This document shows positions 7,404-16,222 of a stretch of DNA of 20,771 bases, one piece after another; the first letter of the stretch is position 1, and every line of letters begins with the position of its first letter. The DNA is from an uncultured Coprococcus sp. (GTDB lineage Bacteria; Bacillota_A; Clostridia; Lachnospirales; Lachnospiraceae). The notes under the pieces are model-generated. The model was not told where the DNA came from. It ran no database searches and was given only the letters and a program-made list of their open reading frames with translations. Location of the stretch: NCBI GenBank assembly GCA_900767685.1, contig CAAGAB010000076.1, positions 1 through 20,771 on the forward strand, read 5' to 3'. The translations under genes were made by a program, and so were the position numbers.

Positions 7404-10400
7404 ATGAAGGGAATGAAAAAGGTTTCACTGTGGTTATGTTCAGTGCTGGCAATGTTGGTCGTCATAGGGAGTATGACACTCAGAGTCAGTGCAGCCACAT
7501 ATAGCGGAGTGACATCAGATGATAAGAAATGGAAGGTGTGGATAAACACATCTACAGGAAGGTGCTCGATCAAGCCGGCAAAGGCAGGGGTATCCGGTGT
7601 CAGTTCGGGGGAGATCATAATACCGGCTAAAATCCAGTATAATAAGAAATCCTATGATGTAACAGGCATTGCACCGAGTGCATATTCAGGCAACACCAAA
7701 GTTACGAATGTCAATCTGGGCAAGGCAGTCAATCTTATCGTTATATCATCGAATTCGTTCAAGGAATGTACATCGTTGGAGCACATTAAGCTGATCGAAA
7801 ACACAAAGCTGACAACGATAGGAGACAGTGCGTTTTACGGCGACAAGAAATTGGTGGGAAACACTAAGAATCAGTTATATCTGCCGTCAAGGCTTAGCAA
7901 GATAGGCGTTTCGGCATTTGAAGGGTGTTCAAAGATAAAGGTGATAAATGCTGAGACATGCTCAGCGATCTCAACTATCGGTTCGAACGCTTTTAAGGGT
8001 ATAGCATCAACACATACCACCTATACATACAATGCATCAAAATATAATCTCTTTAAGAATACATATAAAATTGGCGGCACGGTAATTTCAAAAAATTATG
8101 TTGTAACATACAATAACAATACCTCACCTGCGGGCAAAACAACGCAGACCTTGAAGTATGGAAGTGAAAACAGCAAATTCCTTGCGAACACAGCATTTAG
8201 AAAAAACGGATACGCTATAAGCTCATGGAACACAAAGGCTGACGGAACCGGTACAAAGTATACCCCTGGGGCATCTATAAGCAAGATCACACCAACCGGT
8301 GCGATAAATCTTTATGCAAGATGGACTCCGATCACATACAAAGTAAGATTCAATGCGAACGGAGGTCAGGGAAGTCAGCCGGATCAGTCTATGACTTATG
8401 ACAATCAGAGGGGATTATCAATCAATATATTTACAAAAACCGGATATGTATTCGATGGATGGTCATTAACCGCAAATGGAAGCAAGACATATAATGATGG
8501 CGCTTCTGTAATAAATCTGTCATCGACATCCGGTGCGGTTGTAAATCTATATGCAGTGTGGACCCCTATACAGTACAGAATAAATTTCACAAGTACAAGA
8601 TGCTGGACAAATAAGAATGAAAATATACAAGCGTTAGTGACATATGATAAAACATATGTTACAGCATCCTATGATACAACCGTTACATTGCCACAGAATA
8701 TAGTAAGGTGTAAGGGGTATGAGTTCAAGGGATGGTACTATAATGGTTCATTAGTGACATCCATCAAAAATGCTACTACGGTAAACAATGGTACAGTTAC
8801 AGTTCAGGCTAAGATGGAGCCGATCAGATACAAAGTTATTGTTGACGGAAATCATGGTGTGGTGACGAATGGAGATGCGACAGGACCATCTGTTGTCTAT
8901 GGTGATGTGACATATGCTTCCACATTTAACCTGTCAGGAATCACATGCAGTAGAGAAGGATATACATTAGTGGGATGGGCGAAAAGTCCAAATGGGGATG
9001 CTGACTATGATATAGATGAGGCTATACTTAACCTTGCAGATGCAAACATAATAGTGAGTCTGTATGCGGTGTGGAAGCCTATAAATTATAATATAAAGTT
9101 TGATGCAAATGCGCCGGAGGGAATCGTGGCTGCGGGATATCAGCCAGATGTTCAGTGCGTATATGATAAAGAAAAAAAGCTTGGTTTGTGTAATTTCTCA
9201 TGCCCTGGATACAGATTCACCGGCTGGAATACCGAGCCGGATGGAAGTGGACAGCAGTATCAGGAGGGAGAACTTGTAAAGAACCTGATTGCAACACCTG
9301 AAACATATGTGCTTTACGCTCAGTGGACACCGGTAAAATACACAATAAGATTTGAGGTTGGAGAGGAAGGAGAAGAAACTCCACCAGATAGTATAGAATG
9401 TGAATATGGAAAGCCGTTTACGATACCTGAGTTTGATTCATCCAAGATGAACAGGGACGGATATCATTTTGTAAAGTGGTGCACAGAGGTGAATGAAAGT
9501 GATACGTCTAAGACATTTGAGGCGGGAGAGACATACGATATATCTCTTGCGACTGAGGATGGCGAGGAGGTTGTGCTGTATGGTATATGGGTATGTGGCA
9601 AATACATAATACATTTTGAGACCGGAACTCAAAGTACTGTTCGGGATAAAGAACTCACATATAGTGATAATGAGAGATTCAACATTTCGATTCCTGAGCC
9701 GGATTTGAGAAGTGGATATTATTTTGATTCATGGAATACAGCTGTTGATGGTTCAGGAAAGAGAGTAGATGACAAGATCAGACCGAAGGCTGATTATCAG
9801 GTACTTGCAACCGGAGTTCCAAGCGCAGATGATCCATATGTTACGGTGATCACATTATATGCCCAGTGGAAGCCGAACCAATACAAGGTTATGCTGGATA
9901 TAGTTACCAAAGAGGGCGTTGCATCACTGCCGGCAAATACAAGACAGGAAATACCAGTGTATTACGGAAGTACTTTCTATTCAAAGCTTCCGACTCCGAC
10001 GCTTAGAGGATACGATTTCAAGGGATGGAAGACTCCTAGTGGAACAAAGATAACTTCTGAGACAGAATACCGGAAGGCAGGAGATATAACCATCTATCCA
10101 ATATGGCAGATTAAAAAGTATAATATAACATTCGATTGTAAAGGCGGAACGCTGGGGGGAAAGAGCAGTGTTACAAAAACATACAACTGGAGAACGGAGC
10201 TTGGAAATCATGTGCCGGGTCTGTCACAACAACAGAAACGCGATAATAAAATTTTCCTTGGATGGTATTATCTGACTGGAAGCACAAAGCATTATGTGAC
10301 AGCGACCAGCAGAGTAGACAAGTCGCTAACTTTGTATGCGGATATCAGAAGACCTAACTACAATGTAAAATTTGACCTTGGCTATAGAGACAGAAGCGGC

Positions 10401-11141
10401 AGAAAGGTTGTCAAGACTGTCTCGTACGCATATAAAAGCACTCTTGGAAGTAAATCTGCAGTCGGTGCATTTGAGAAGAAATCGGGATATTTATTCGATG
10501 GATGGTATTACAAGAAAGGAAATAAGATCTATAAAGCAGTCCGCGGTGATAAGATCGTTGGATCACTGACCCTCACAGCACGCTGGAAGAAGCTTAAGGT
10601 AGATAAGAATGGATCTACACTTGACAATAGAAATAAAGTTGTGAAAGTGTCATGGAATAATGATGAAAAATTTGTCTCGCTTCAGTACAGATATGCGAAA
10701 AATACATCGGGATTAAAGAGTGCCAGAGTTTATGCTATAACTAAGAAGAGAGGAAAACCGCTCGGACAGGGACTTAAGGTTCCATATTCACTTGGTTATA
10801 TAGTAGTGCAGGTGCGTGCGAAGTATAAAGATTCAAAGGGACAATATACATATACTGATTGGGCAACGTTCTGTGATGTATGCAACAAGCGAGAGACTGT
10901 TACATTTAATCCAAATGGTGGAAAGATAGGTAATAGCACGTCGATCAGGACGGTTGCATTTGTAAAGGGAAAGACTCTTAAGACAAGCCCGTCATTCTGC
11001 AAGGGACAGCTTTATACTCCGAAGAGAAACGGATATAAATTTGACGGCTGGTACTACAAGAAGGCAGGAAGAGAGAGAAAGGTGGCCATCAATACAAGAC
11101 TTGCTGCCGGAACAAGGGTGTACGCAAAGTGGAAGAGATGA
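7404..11141 (+). CDS. Secreted BspA-like LRR / InlB B-repeat surface protein, paralog 2
   Basis: A 1245-residue secreted protein, sister to the gene before it. The signal peptide 'MKGMKKVSLWLCSVLAMLVV' runs to a likely cut after 'LRVSA' near residue 30. Residues about 81-201 are BspA-type LRRs ('TIGDSAFYG', 'KIGVSAFEGCSKI', 'TIGSNAFKGI'), a shorter block than in the paralog. From 232 to about 1063 run ten InlB B-type repeats, most ending 'LYAxWxP'. A weak FN3-like stretch (about 1064-1160) is followed by an eleventh repeat that closes the protein. No cell-wall anchor is visible. GGAGG at 7391-7395 stands 8 nt before the ATG. It is followed after 43 nt by moxR with no terminator seen, so co-transcription with the MoxR module is likely. 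Confidence 0.9.
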   Translation: MKGMKKVSLWLCSVLAMLVVIGSMTLRVSAATYSGVTSDDKKWKVWINTSTGRCSIKPAKAGVSGVSSGEIIIPAKIQYNKKSYDVTGIAPSAYSGNTKVTNVNLGKAVNLIVISSNSFKECTSLEHIKLIENTKLTTIGDSAFYGDKKLVGNTKNQLYLPSRLSKIGVSAFEGCSKIKVINAETCSAISTIGSNAFKGIASTHTTYTYNASKYNLFKNTYKIGGTVISKNYVVTYNNNTSPAGKTTQTLKYGSENSKFLANTAFRKNGYAISSWNTKADGTGTKYTPGASISKITPTGAINLYARWTPITYKVRFNANGGQGSQPDQSMTYDNQRGLSINIFTKTGYVFDGWSLTANGSKTYNDGASVINLSSTSGAVVNLYAVWTPIQYRINFTSTRCWTNKNENIQALVTYDKTYVTASYDTTVTLPQNIVRCKGYEFKGWYYNGSLVTSIKNATTVNNGTVTVQAKMEPIRYKVIVDGNHGVVTNGDATGPSVVYGDVTYASTFNLSGITCSREGYTLVGWAKSPNGDADYDIDEAILNLADANIIVSLYAVWKPINYNIKFDANAPEGIVAAGYQPDVQCVYDKEKKLGLCNFSCPGYRFTGWNTEPDGSGQQYQEGELVKNLIATPETYVLYAQWTPVKYTIRFEVGEEGEETPPDSIECEYGKPFTIPEFDSSKMNRDGYHFVKWCTEVNESDTSKTFEAGETYDISLATEDGEEVVLYGIWVCGKYIIHFETGTQSTVRDKELTYSDNERFNISIPEPDLRSGYYFDSWNTAVDGSGKRVDDKIRPKADYQVLATGVPSADDPYVTVITLYAQWKPNQYKVMLDIVTKEGVASLPANTRQEIPVYYGSTFYSKLPTPTLRGYDFKGWKTPSGTKITSETEYRKAGDITIYPIWQIKKYNITFDCKGGTLGGKSSVTKTYNWRTELGNHVPGLSQQQKRDNKIFLGWYYLTGSTKHYVTATSRVDKSLTLYADIRRPNYNVKFDLGYRDRSGRKVVKTVSYAYKSTLGSKSAVGAFEKKSGYLFDGWYYKKGNKIYKAVRGDKIVGSLTLTARWKKLKVDKNGSTLDNRNKVVKVSWNNDEKFVSLQYRYAKNTSGLKSARVYAITKKRGKPLGQGLKVPYSLGYIVVQVRAKYKDSKGQYTYTDWATFCDVCNKRETVTFNPNGGKIGNSTSIRTVAFVKGKTLKTSPSFCKGQLYTPKRNGYKFDGWYYKKAGRERKVAINTRLAAGTRVYAKWKR
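8098..10594 (+). repeat. Ten consecutive InlB B-type repeats encoded in paralog 2
   Basis: Ten units of about 75-90 residues follow each other directly. Most start with Tyr and a beta strand (YKVRF, YNIKF, YTIRF, YNITF) and carry a 'GYxFxGW' core. Units 6 and 7 are more acidic and longer than the others. An eleventh unit lies apart, after the FN3-like stretch. Confidence 0.85.
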
Positions 11142-11184
11142 CAGCCTGTAGACATATAGTATAACTTGAGATGGAGAAAAGAGA

Positions 11185-12129
11185 ATGAATCAGCAGATAC
11201 AACAGTTAATATTGGAGATAAAAAAGGCAATAAAGGGTAAAGATGAGGTTATATGCAAGGTTATAATGGTCATTCTTGCATCGGGACATATCCTCCTTGA
11301 AGACAATCCGGGACTTGGCAAGACAACGCTTGCCAAGTCACTGGCAAAGGCGATGAGTCTTAATGATGACAGAATACAGTTTACACCGGACACGATGCCA
11401 AGTGATATAGTGGGATATTCTATCCTTAACAAAGAGACAAACAAAATGCAGTTTACAAAGGGTCCTGTATTCACAAACCTTCTGCTGGCTGATGAGATCA
11501 ACAGAACTTCAAGCAAGACACAGGCTGCACTCCTTGAGGCTATGGCAGAGGGAACGGTTACGGCGGAGGGCAGCACATATAAGCTTCCGAATCCGTTTAT
11601 AACCATAGCGACTCAGAACCCTATTACATCCGGTGGAACACAGGCACTTCCTGATTCCCAGCTGGATAGATTTATGGTTAAGCTCAGTATGGGATATCCG
11701 GATGTTCAGAGCCAGATGGCTATGATCCTTGAAGATCATGGAGGTAATCCGATAGATCAGATAGTTCCTGTTATGAATCTTGAGCAGCTCGTAGCGATAA
11801 GAACACAGGTTGCACAGACATATATTTCACAGGAAGTTGCGGAATATATATCTCTTCTTGTTGATGCAACAAGACATCATGACAAGATAGAGTGTGGAAT
11901 AAGTCCGAGAGGAACAAAGGCATTTGCCAATCTTGCAAAAGCCTGCGCCTACATGAACGGAAGAAATTACATTATTCCAAGTGATGTTTCGGCAGTGATA
12001 TTCGATGTATTTATGCATAGACTTGTGCTTACACCTTCTGCCCGCAGGGAGAAAAATGCAGAAGAAAATATAGTTAAGGGTATATTGGGACAGGTAAAGC
12101 CTCCTGTGATAAATGGAGCGAGAAGATAG
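11185..12129 (+). CDS. MoxR-family AAA+ ATPase
   Basis: A 314-residue cytoplasmic AAA+ ATPase (AAA_3 type) of normal length. Walker A is 'LEDNPGLGKTT' (Lys46), Walker B is 'LLLADEINR' (Asp103, Glu104), sensor 1 is 'ATQNP' (142-146), and 'LPDSQLDRF' follows (155-163). The C-terminal lid contains 'GISPRGTKA'. MoxR proteins are thought to act as chaperone-like motors that mature or activate partner proteins, usually encoded next to DUF58 or VWA and transglutaminase-like genes. All but the VWA type are present downstream here. A GGAG site precedes the ATG. Confidence 0.95.
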   Translation: MNQQIQQLILEIKKAIKGKDEVICKVIMVILASGHILLEDNPGLGKTTLAKSLAKAMSLNDDRIQFTPDTMPSDIVGYSILNKETNKMQFTKGPVFTNLLLADEINRTSSKTQAALLEAMAEGTVTAEGSTYKLPNPFITIATQNPITSGGTQALPDSQLDRFMVKLSMGYPDVQSQMAMILEDHGGNPIDQIVPVMNLEQLVAIRTQVAQTYISQEVAEYISLLVDATRHHDKIECGISPRGTKAFANLAKACAYMNGRNYIIPSDVSAVIFDVFMHRLVLTPSARREKNAEENIVKGILGQVKPPVINGARR

Positions 12130-12172
12130 ACATACTTAGTTAAGCAACATGCTTTAGATAGGAGAATATGCG

Positions 12173-12793
12173 ATGAGAAAGAAGATATATGGTCTCCTTG
12201 TGGCCGGACTGATACTTTCTGTTGCAGCAACGGGCTGTGCCAGAGAAAAATCCAAATTTACAATGAAAAACAACCAGAATACAGAGGAGCGTATGAACGA
12301 TCAGAAGTTTGCTGATATGGCTGATAAAGAAAATGACAATACGGAGGATGATTCCGGAGAAAAGACTGAGGATCAGACCACAGAGGCAACCACGGAAATG
12401 ACGACACAGGCGACCACGGAGGCAACTACAGAGGCAACCACAGAAGCAACCACGGAGGCGACTACAGAGGCAACCACAGAGGCAACAACCCAGGCTGACA
12501 CAGAGAAAGCTACAGAGGATGACACACAGGTCAAGCCTGATGAACCAGATCAGAATCCACAGGACGAACCAGAGGTAATACCGGCTGACGGTGGCGATGA
12601 TCAGCCGGGCGGAGAAGATGGAATAGGCGTAGACGACGGTGGTTCAGGTGATGGTGGTAAAGACGGCAAAGGCGGAAAAGGCGGTTCTGGAGACGGCGGC
12701 TCCGGAGGCGATGGTTCAGGCGGACGTGGCATAGGCGGGGATGATGACACCCCTGGTGAGATAGATATTATAGACATAGAAGAAGTGGAGTAG
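12173..12793 (+). CDS. Lipoprotein with TTEA repeats and Gly/Asp-rich tail
   Basis: A 206-residue protein with a lipoprotein signal (hydrophobic 'LLVAGLILSVAATGC', lipid Cys22). A polar Asp/Glu/Asn-rich stretch follows, then ten TTEA-type units (residues 69-108), a Pro/Asp/Glu-rich linker, a Gly/Asp/Ser-rich stretch (about 139-193) and an acidic end 'IDIIDIEEVE'. It contains no folded domain that I recognise. The design suggests a membrane-anchored, elongated and strongly acidic stalk crossing the wall. It lies between moxR and the transglutaminase-like gene, and its stop is 3 nt from the next start. The next gene's ribosome site (GTGGAG) lies inside its last codons, so the two are probably translationally coupled. 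The function is unknown. Confidence 0.85.
   Translation: MRKKIYGLLVAGLILSVAATGCAREKSKFTMKNNQNTEERMNDQKFADMADKENDNTEDDSGEKTEDQTTEATTEMTTQATTEATTEATTEATTEATTEATTEATTQADTEKATEDDTQVKPDEPDQNPQDEPEVIPADGGDDQPGGEDGIGVDDGGSGDGGKDGKGGKGGSGDGGSGGDGSGGRGIGGDDDTPGEIDIIDIEEVE
12377..12496 (+). repeat. Ten 12-bp tandem repeats (TTEA coding)
   Basis: Ten units of 12 bp, each encoding TTEA, TTEM or TTQA, with synonymous third-base variation (ACC/ACA/ACT/ACG and GAG/GAA). Because the unit is a multiple of three, gain or loss of units changes stalk length without breaking the frame. Confidence 0.95.
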
Positions 12794-12796
12794 CTT

Positions 12797-15004
12797 ATGG
12801 GAAATGAGATTTCGGTTGACATAAGTGGAATAAAGGCTTCGTCAAAGAACACATGGATACTCAGAGGATTGATCACAGGCGTGGCTTCTCTCAGTATTCT
12901 TATGGGAATAGTATCCGGATTTAATATGAGTGCTGGTGTTGCTGCTGTGTTGCCGGGAGCGCTTGCTGGAGGTTTTTTATTCCAATTTTTGCTCAGAAAA
13001 AAGAAATCAGCGATCATTGGCTATGCGGCGTTTGTTGTGGTCGTGGCAGCGGTCTGTGGTGCAATGCTGAATCAGGTTGGAAATGGATTTGCGAAGATTG
13101 CGAATGACATCCTGACAACTGTAAACAAAAATATGGCTATGGCTAACCTGATGTTTGTCGTCGATGAGAGCACTGCAAAGACAGATGAGTTGATAACAGT
13201 GATGATTTTCTCTGTTGTCATAGCTGCTGTTGTAGCTTTGATCGTAAAGGCTAGACTTAATCTTCTAGCTGCATTGCTGGTATTTCTTGCAGTCACGCTT
13301 CCTATGATATACAAGGGAGAGGGTCACCCGGTATGGCTGATGACTGGTCTGGTGAGTGTGGTTCTTGTAATGTACGTGGGTAATGTCCACGGAAAGATAA
13401 CCGCAGACATGTATATACATCTTGGAATCTGTATGGCTGTTGTGGCGGGGGTAACTATGGCGGTGTATATGTTCATGACCTACAGTCCGCTTCAGATCGT
13501 TGATGATATCAAGACAAATATGCAGTATCATGGAGAGAATGTCGTATATGGAAAAAGTGATTATCCTGAGGGCAAATTTTCAAGATACAATGAAACAGTG
13601 ATAACAGGAGAAGAGAGACTTCAGATCAGGATGTCACAGCCAAAGCAGATGTATATGAGGGGATTCGTTGGATCAAAGTATACGGAAGACGGTTGGGAGG
13701 ACAGCGATCTCAAGATATATGGCGGAGACTACGAGGGTGTATTTGACTGGTTTTCAAGCAATGATTATTCACCGCTTACCAATCTTTCAGCTTATGTAAC
13801 ACAATCTGCGGAGCATGGCGGAGAGGCAAAAGAAAACAGTATATATGTTGAGGTATCCAACATATCGGCTAGAAGAAAATACCAGTATGTGCCGGAATGT
13901 GTCACATATGGCTCGCTTGAAAATCTGTACGCACCTAAGAATGATGTGAATTTCAGATCACAGGGACTTGGCCGCGAAAAGGATTATTTCTTTGATATGG
14001 TGGATGTAATGAACAATGATTATAAAGCCATATACGGAGAGACGTGGTATCAGGATCAGACGGGAGATAAGCTGTTTCATGACAGTGAGAATGTATATGG
14101 TACATTTGCGAGGACTTATTACGAAGATGTTCCAGATGAATTGAGGGCGTATTTTGACAGTCATGCTCCAAATGCCGGACAGAAGATGAATCCGTTCGAC
14201 GCAATTAAAGTTGTGCGTGATTATACAGCGGGAAATATGTCCTACAGTAACGATGCAGATGAATATTCAGGCGATGAAGATTTTGTAATAGAGATGCTCA
14301 GTGGGCACAAATCAGGATATTCAGCACATTTTGCAACGGCAGCTACAATGCTTTTCAGGTATTATGGTATACCGGCCAGATATGTGGAGGGATATCTTGT
14401 GAACCCTGAGGCTGGATCGGATGTGATATCTGTCACCGATGAAGATTCTCATGCGTGGGTTGAGATATATGCAGGTGGACTGGGTTTCATCCCGATAGAG
14501 GTGACACCCGGATATTATTCGGATGACGATGATACAGGTATGTCCAATGCAAACAGCGGAACAACACCGCAGACAATTCCACCTGAGCCGGAAGATCAGC
14601 AGGAGGATAACGGCGGCGGTGGCGGTTCGATGGAGACTGTACTACTTATCGGATATATAATTCTTGGACTTGTGGCGTTATTTGCAGTTGTTCTGATAAT
14701 AAGAAGAATAATCTGTGCGATTCTAAGAAGAAAGAGAATGAATGACAAGGATAGTGAAAAGTCTATTGCTGCGTCCGGAGATTATATGGCGGCGCTCATG
14801 GCTTACCAGAAGAAGAATCTGGAAGATAACATAAGTCCGCAGCTTCTGGAATTGTTACAGCAGTATAAGTTCAGCAGGTATATACCAACTGAAGAGGATG
14901 CACGGTTTGTGAGGTCATCGGCTCTTGATATGAAGAAGAAGGTTGTGCATGAAGAAAATATACTGAGCAGGATCAAAATGGGATTCTGGAATGCACTAAG
15001 GTAG
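12797..15004 (+). CDS. TgpA-like membrane protein with extracellular transglutaminase-like domain, catalytic Cys replaced by Ser
   Basis: A 735-residue membrane protein. Several membrane helices occupy residues about 20-240. A long extracellular part (about 245-610) ends in the transglutaminase core, then a polar 'EPEDQQEDNGGGGGS' linker, one helix (613-635) and a basic cytoplasmic tail. The core reads 'SGYSAHFATAATMLFRYYG' then 'IPARYVEGY', 'DSHAWVEIY' and 'FIPIEVTPGY'. In the family the residue after 'GY' is the catalytic Cys ('GYCxHFA'). Here it is Ser509, codon TCA at 14321-14323. His552 is kept, and Glu568 stands where the third residue is expected. The domain is therefore probably not a normal Cys enzyme and may bind rather than cut or crosslink peptides. 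The cytoplasmic tail resembles the short 'KFSRY..TEEDARF' ends of related proteins. It belongs to the MoxR-DUF58 module. Confidence 0.9.
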   Translation: MGNEISVDISGIKASSKNTWILRGLITGVASLSILMGIVSGFNMSAGVAAVLPGALAGGFLFQFLLRKKKSAIIGYAAFVVVVAAVCGAMLNQVGNGFAKIANDILTTVNKNMAMANLMFVVDESTAKTDELITVMIFSVVIAAVVALIVKARLNLLAALLVFLAVTLPMIYKGEGHPVWLMTGLVSVVLVMYVGNVHGKITADMYIHLGICMAVVAGVTMAVYMFMTYSPLQIVDDIKTNMQYHGENVVYGKSDYPEGKFSRYNETVITGEERLQIRMSQPKQMYMRGFVGSKYTEDGWEDSDLKIYGGDYEGVFDWFSSNDYSPLTNLSAYVTQSAEHGGEAKENSIYVEVSNISARRKYQYVPECVTYGSLENLYAPKNDVNFRSQGLGREKDYFFDMVDVMNNDYKAIYGETWYQDQTGDKLFHDSENVYGTFARTYYEDVPDELRAYFDSHAPNAGQKMNPFDAIKVVRDYTAGNMSYSNDADEYSGDEDFVIEMLSGHKSGYSAHFATAATMLFRYYGIPARYVEGYLVNPEAGSDVISVTDEDSHAWVEIYAGGLGFIPIEVTPGYYSDDDDTGMSNANSGTTPQTIPPEPEDQQEDNGGGGGSMETVLLIGYIILGLVALFAVVLIIRRIICAILRRKRMNDKDSEKSIAASGDYMAALMAYQKKNLEDNISPQLLELLQQYKFSRYIPTEEDARFVRSSALDMKKKVVHEENILSRIKMGFWNALR

Positions 15005-15017
15005 GAGAGGTATAGAT

Positions 15018-16067
15018 ATGAGAACTAAAATAGAATACATAATAATAGTTATACTGCTCCTTTTGGCGTACATATGGACAAATAATCTGTATACTTTATG
15101 GATTGCGGCAGCAGTCATTGGAGCCTGGCTCATATCAGCTATTATCAATCTGTTTGTAGCAAAGAAGATAAAGATCAGCTTTACGATACTGAATGAGCTT
15201 TCGGAGGACAGACAGCTCCAGTTGTGCGTTGAGAACAGTTCAGTATTTCCGGCACCTCATGTCAGGGTTGTGTTTGGATGTCAGAATGTTGTATTTGCAT
15301 CAGATTGTAATGCGACTGTGGATTGCTCGGTCGGGGCAAAAAAGACAAGCACCTACGAAGTCCCGATAGGAAGTAAATACTGTGGACGAATCAACATTGA
15401 TATATTCGGGATAAAGGTATATGACTGGATGGGAATTACCGCAAAGAAGCTGAGACCGCATGGTGACTGCTATTTCTATCAATATCCTGATGAATCGAAT
15501 GAAGTACTGCAGGAGTTTGAAGGCAATAAATCCAGTGACAGCGATGTCAATTATAAGCATATTAAGGGTAATGATGTTTCTGAGATACTGCAGATCAGAA
15601 AATATGTCATAGGTGACAGTATAAAGCAGATTCACTGGAAGATGTCTGCAAAATTTGATGATATTATGGTCAAAGAGTTTGACAGACCAAATGATATGTC
15701 AACCATGCTGGCATTTGATTATTCTTCTACGAATGATAAAATGGAGAATAAAAAGATCATAGAGGCTGTGGCAACGATTAGCAAGGAACTCATGCAGTCG
15801 GCGACTGGGCATACGGTGTACAGAATGAACACGGCGCAGACAAAGGTTGTTCATAGAGATGTATTTGAGTATTCTGAGTATGATGTAATGCTTCAGGAGC
15901 TTCTTGGAACGGTTGCCTCCGGTGGCGAGTACAGTGTGGTGGATCATATAATAAGGCACAATACTGTAGAGAGATTTGCAAAGGTCATATATATCACAAG
16001 TGCAAGAGACAGGGGCAGAGCGGCAGAACTTGACAGTCAGGAGAAGTGCTTTGTGATAGCTGTATAA
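15018..16067 (+). CDS. DUF58 domain membrane protein
   Basis: A 349-residue protein with two N-terminal membrane helices (about residues 7-47), a beta-rich region, and the DUF58 signature 'RKYVIGDSIKQIHWKMSAK' at residues 194-212. The C-terminal half resembles a von Willebrand A-like fold ('TMLAFDYSS' near 229-237). DUF58 proteins are the usual partners of MoxR ATPases and transglutaminase-like membrane proteins. GGAGAGG stands ahead of the ATG, 13 nt behind the preceding stop. It closes the tightly spaced six-gene run. In many genomes DUF58 lies between moxR and the transglutaminase gene; here it comes last. Confidence 0.93.
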   Translation: MRTKIEYIIIVILLLLAYIWTNNLYTLWIAAAVIGAWLISAIINLFVAKKIKISFTILNELSEDRQLQLCVENSSVFPAPHVRVVFGCQNVVFASDCNATVDCSVGAKKTSTYEVPIGSKYCGRINIDIFGIKVYDWMGITAKKLRPHGDCYFYQYPDESNEVLQEFEGNKSSDSDVNYKHIKGNDVSEILQIRKYVIGDSIKQIHWKMSAKFDDIMVKEFDRPNDMSTMLAFDYSSTNDKMENKKIIEAVATISKELMQSATGHTVYRMNTAQTKVVHRDVFEYSEYDVMLQELLGTVASGGEYSVVDHIIRHNTVERFAKVIYITSARDRGRAAELDSQEKCFVIAV

Positions 16068-16080
16068 CAGAAAGTGTTGC

Positions 16081-16103
16081 TGTATATCGCACTGCGGTAT
16101 ATA
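16081..16103 (+). other. Hairpin behind the DUF58 gene, possible transcript end
   Basis: A 10-bp stem with two wobble pairs, TGTATATCGC against GCGGTATATA, and a 3-nt loop starts 13 nt after the DUF58 stop. No T-run follows, so it is not a classical terminator. It could stabilise the 3' end of the operon message. The rest of 16068-16535 holds only the small ORF listed separately; no convincing promoter for the next gene was found. Confidence 0.35.
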
Positions 16104-16222
16104 GAAGCCCGGTGAAAAAAGTGTAGAATAGAGGAGTTGTTTATTGCCTGCACGCTGGAAGTGCCTATCAGAATAAAGCGGATACAGCTACTTCAGAAAG
16201 AAAGCCAGCGAGATGAACGGAG

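Noticed and set aside
12377..12496. Regular short repeats, considered as a CRISPR array
   Set aside because: The units are 12 bp with no spacers and keep a protein frame. They are coding tandem repeats.
12601..13017. Long Pro/Ser-rich open frame on the minus strand
   Set aside because: It is the complement of the Gly/Asp-rich end of the lipoprotein gene and the start of the transglutaminase-like gene. GGN codons read as CCN on the other strand. No ribosome site and no plausible protein.
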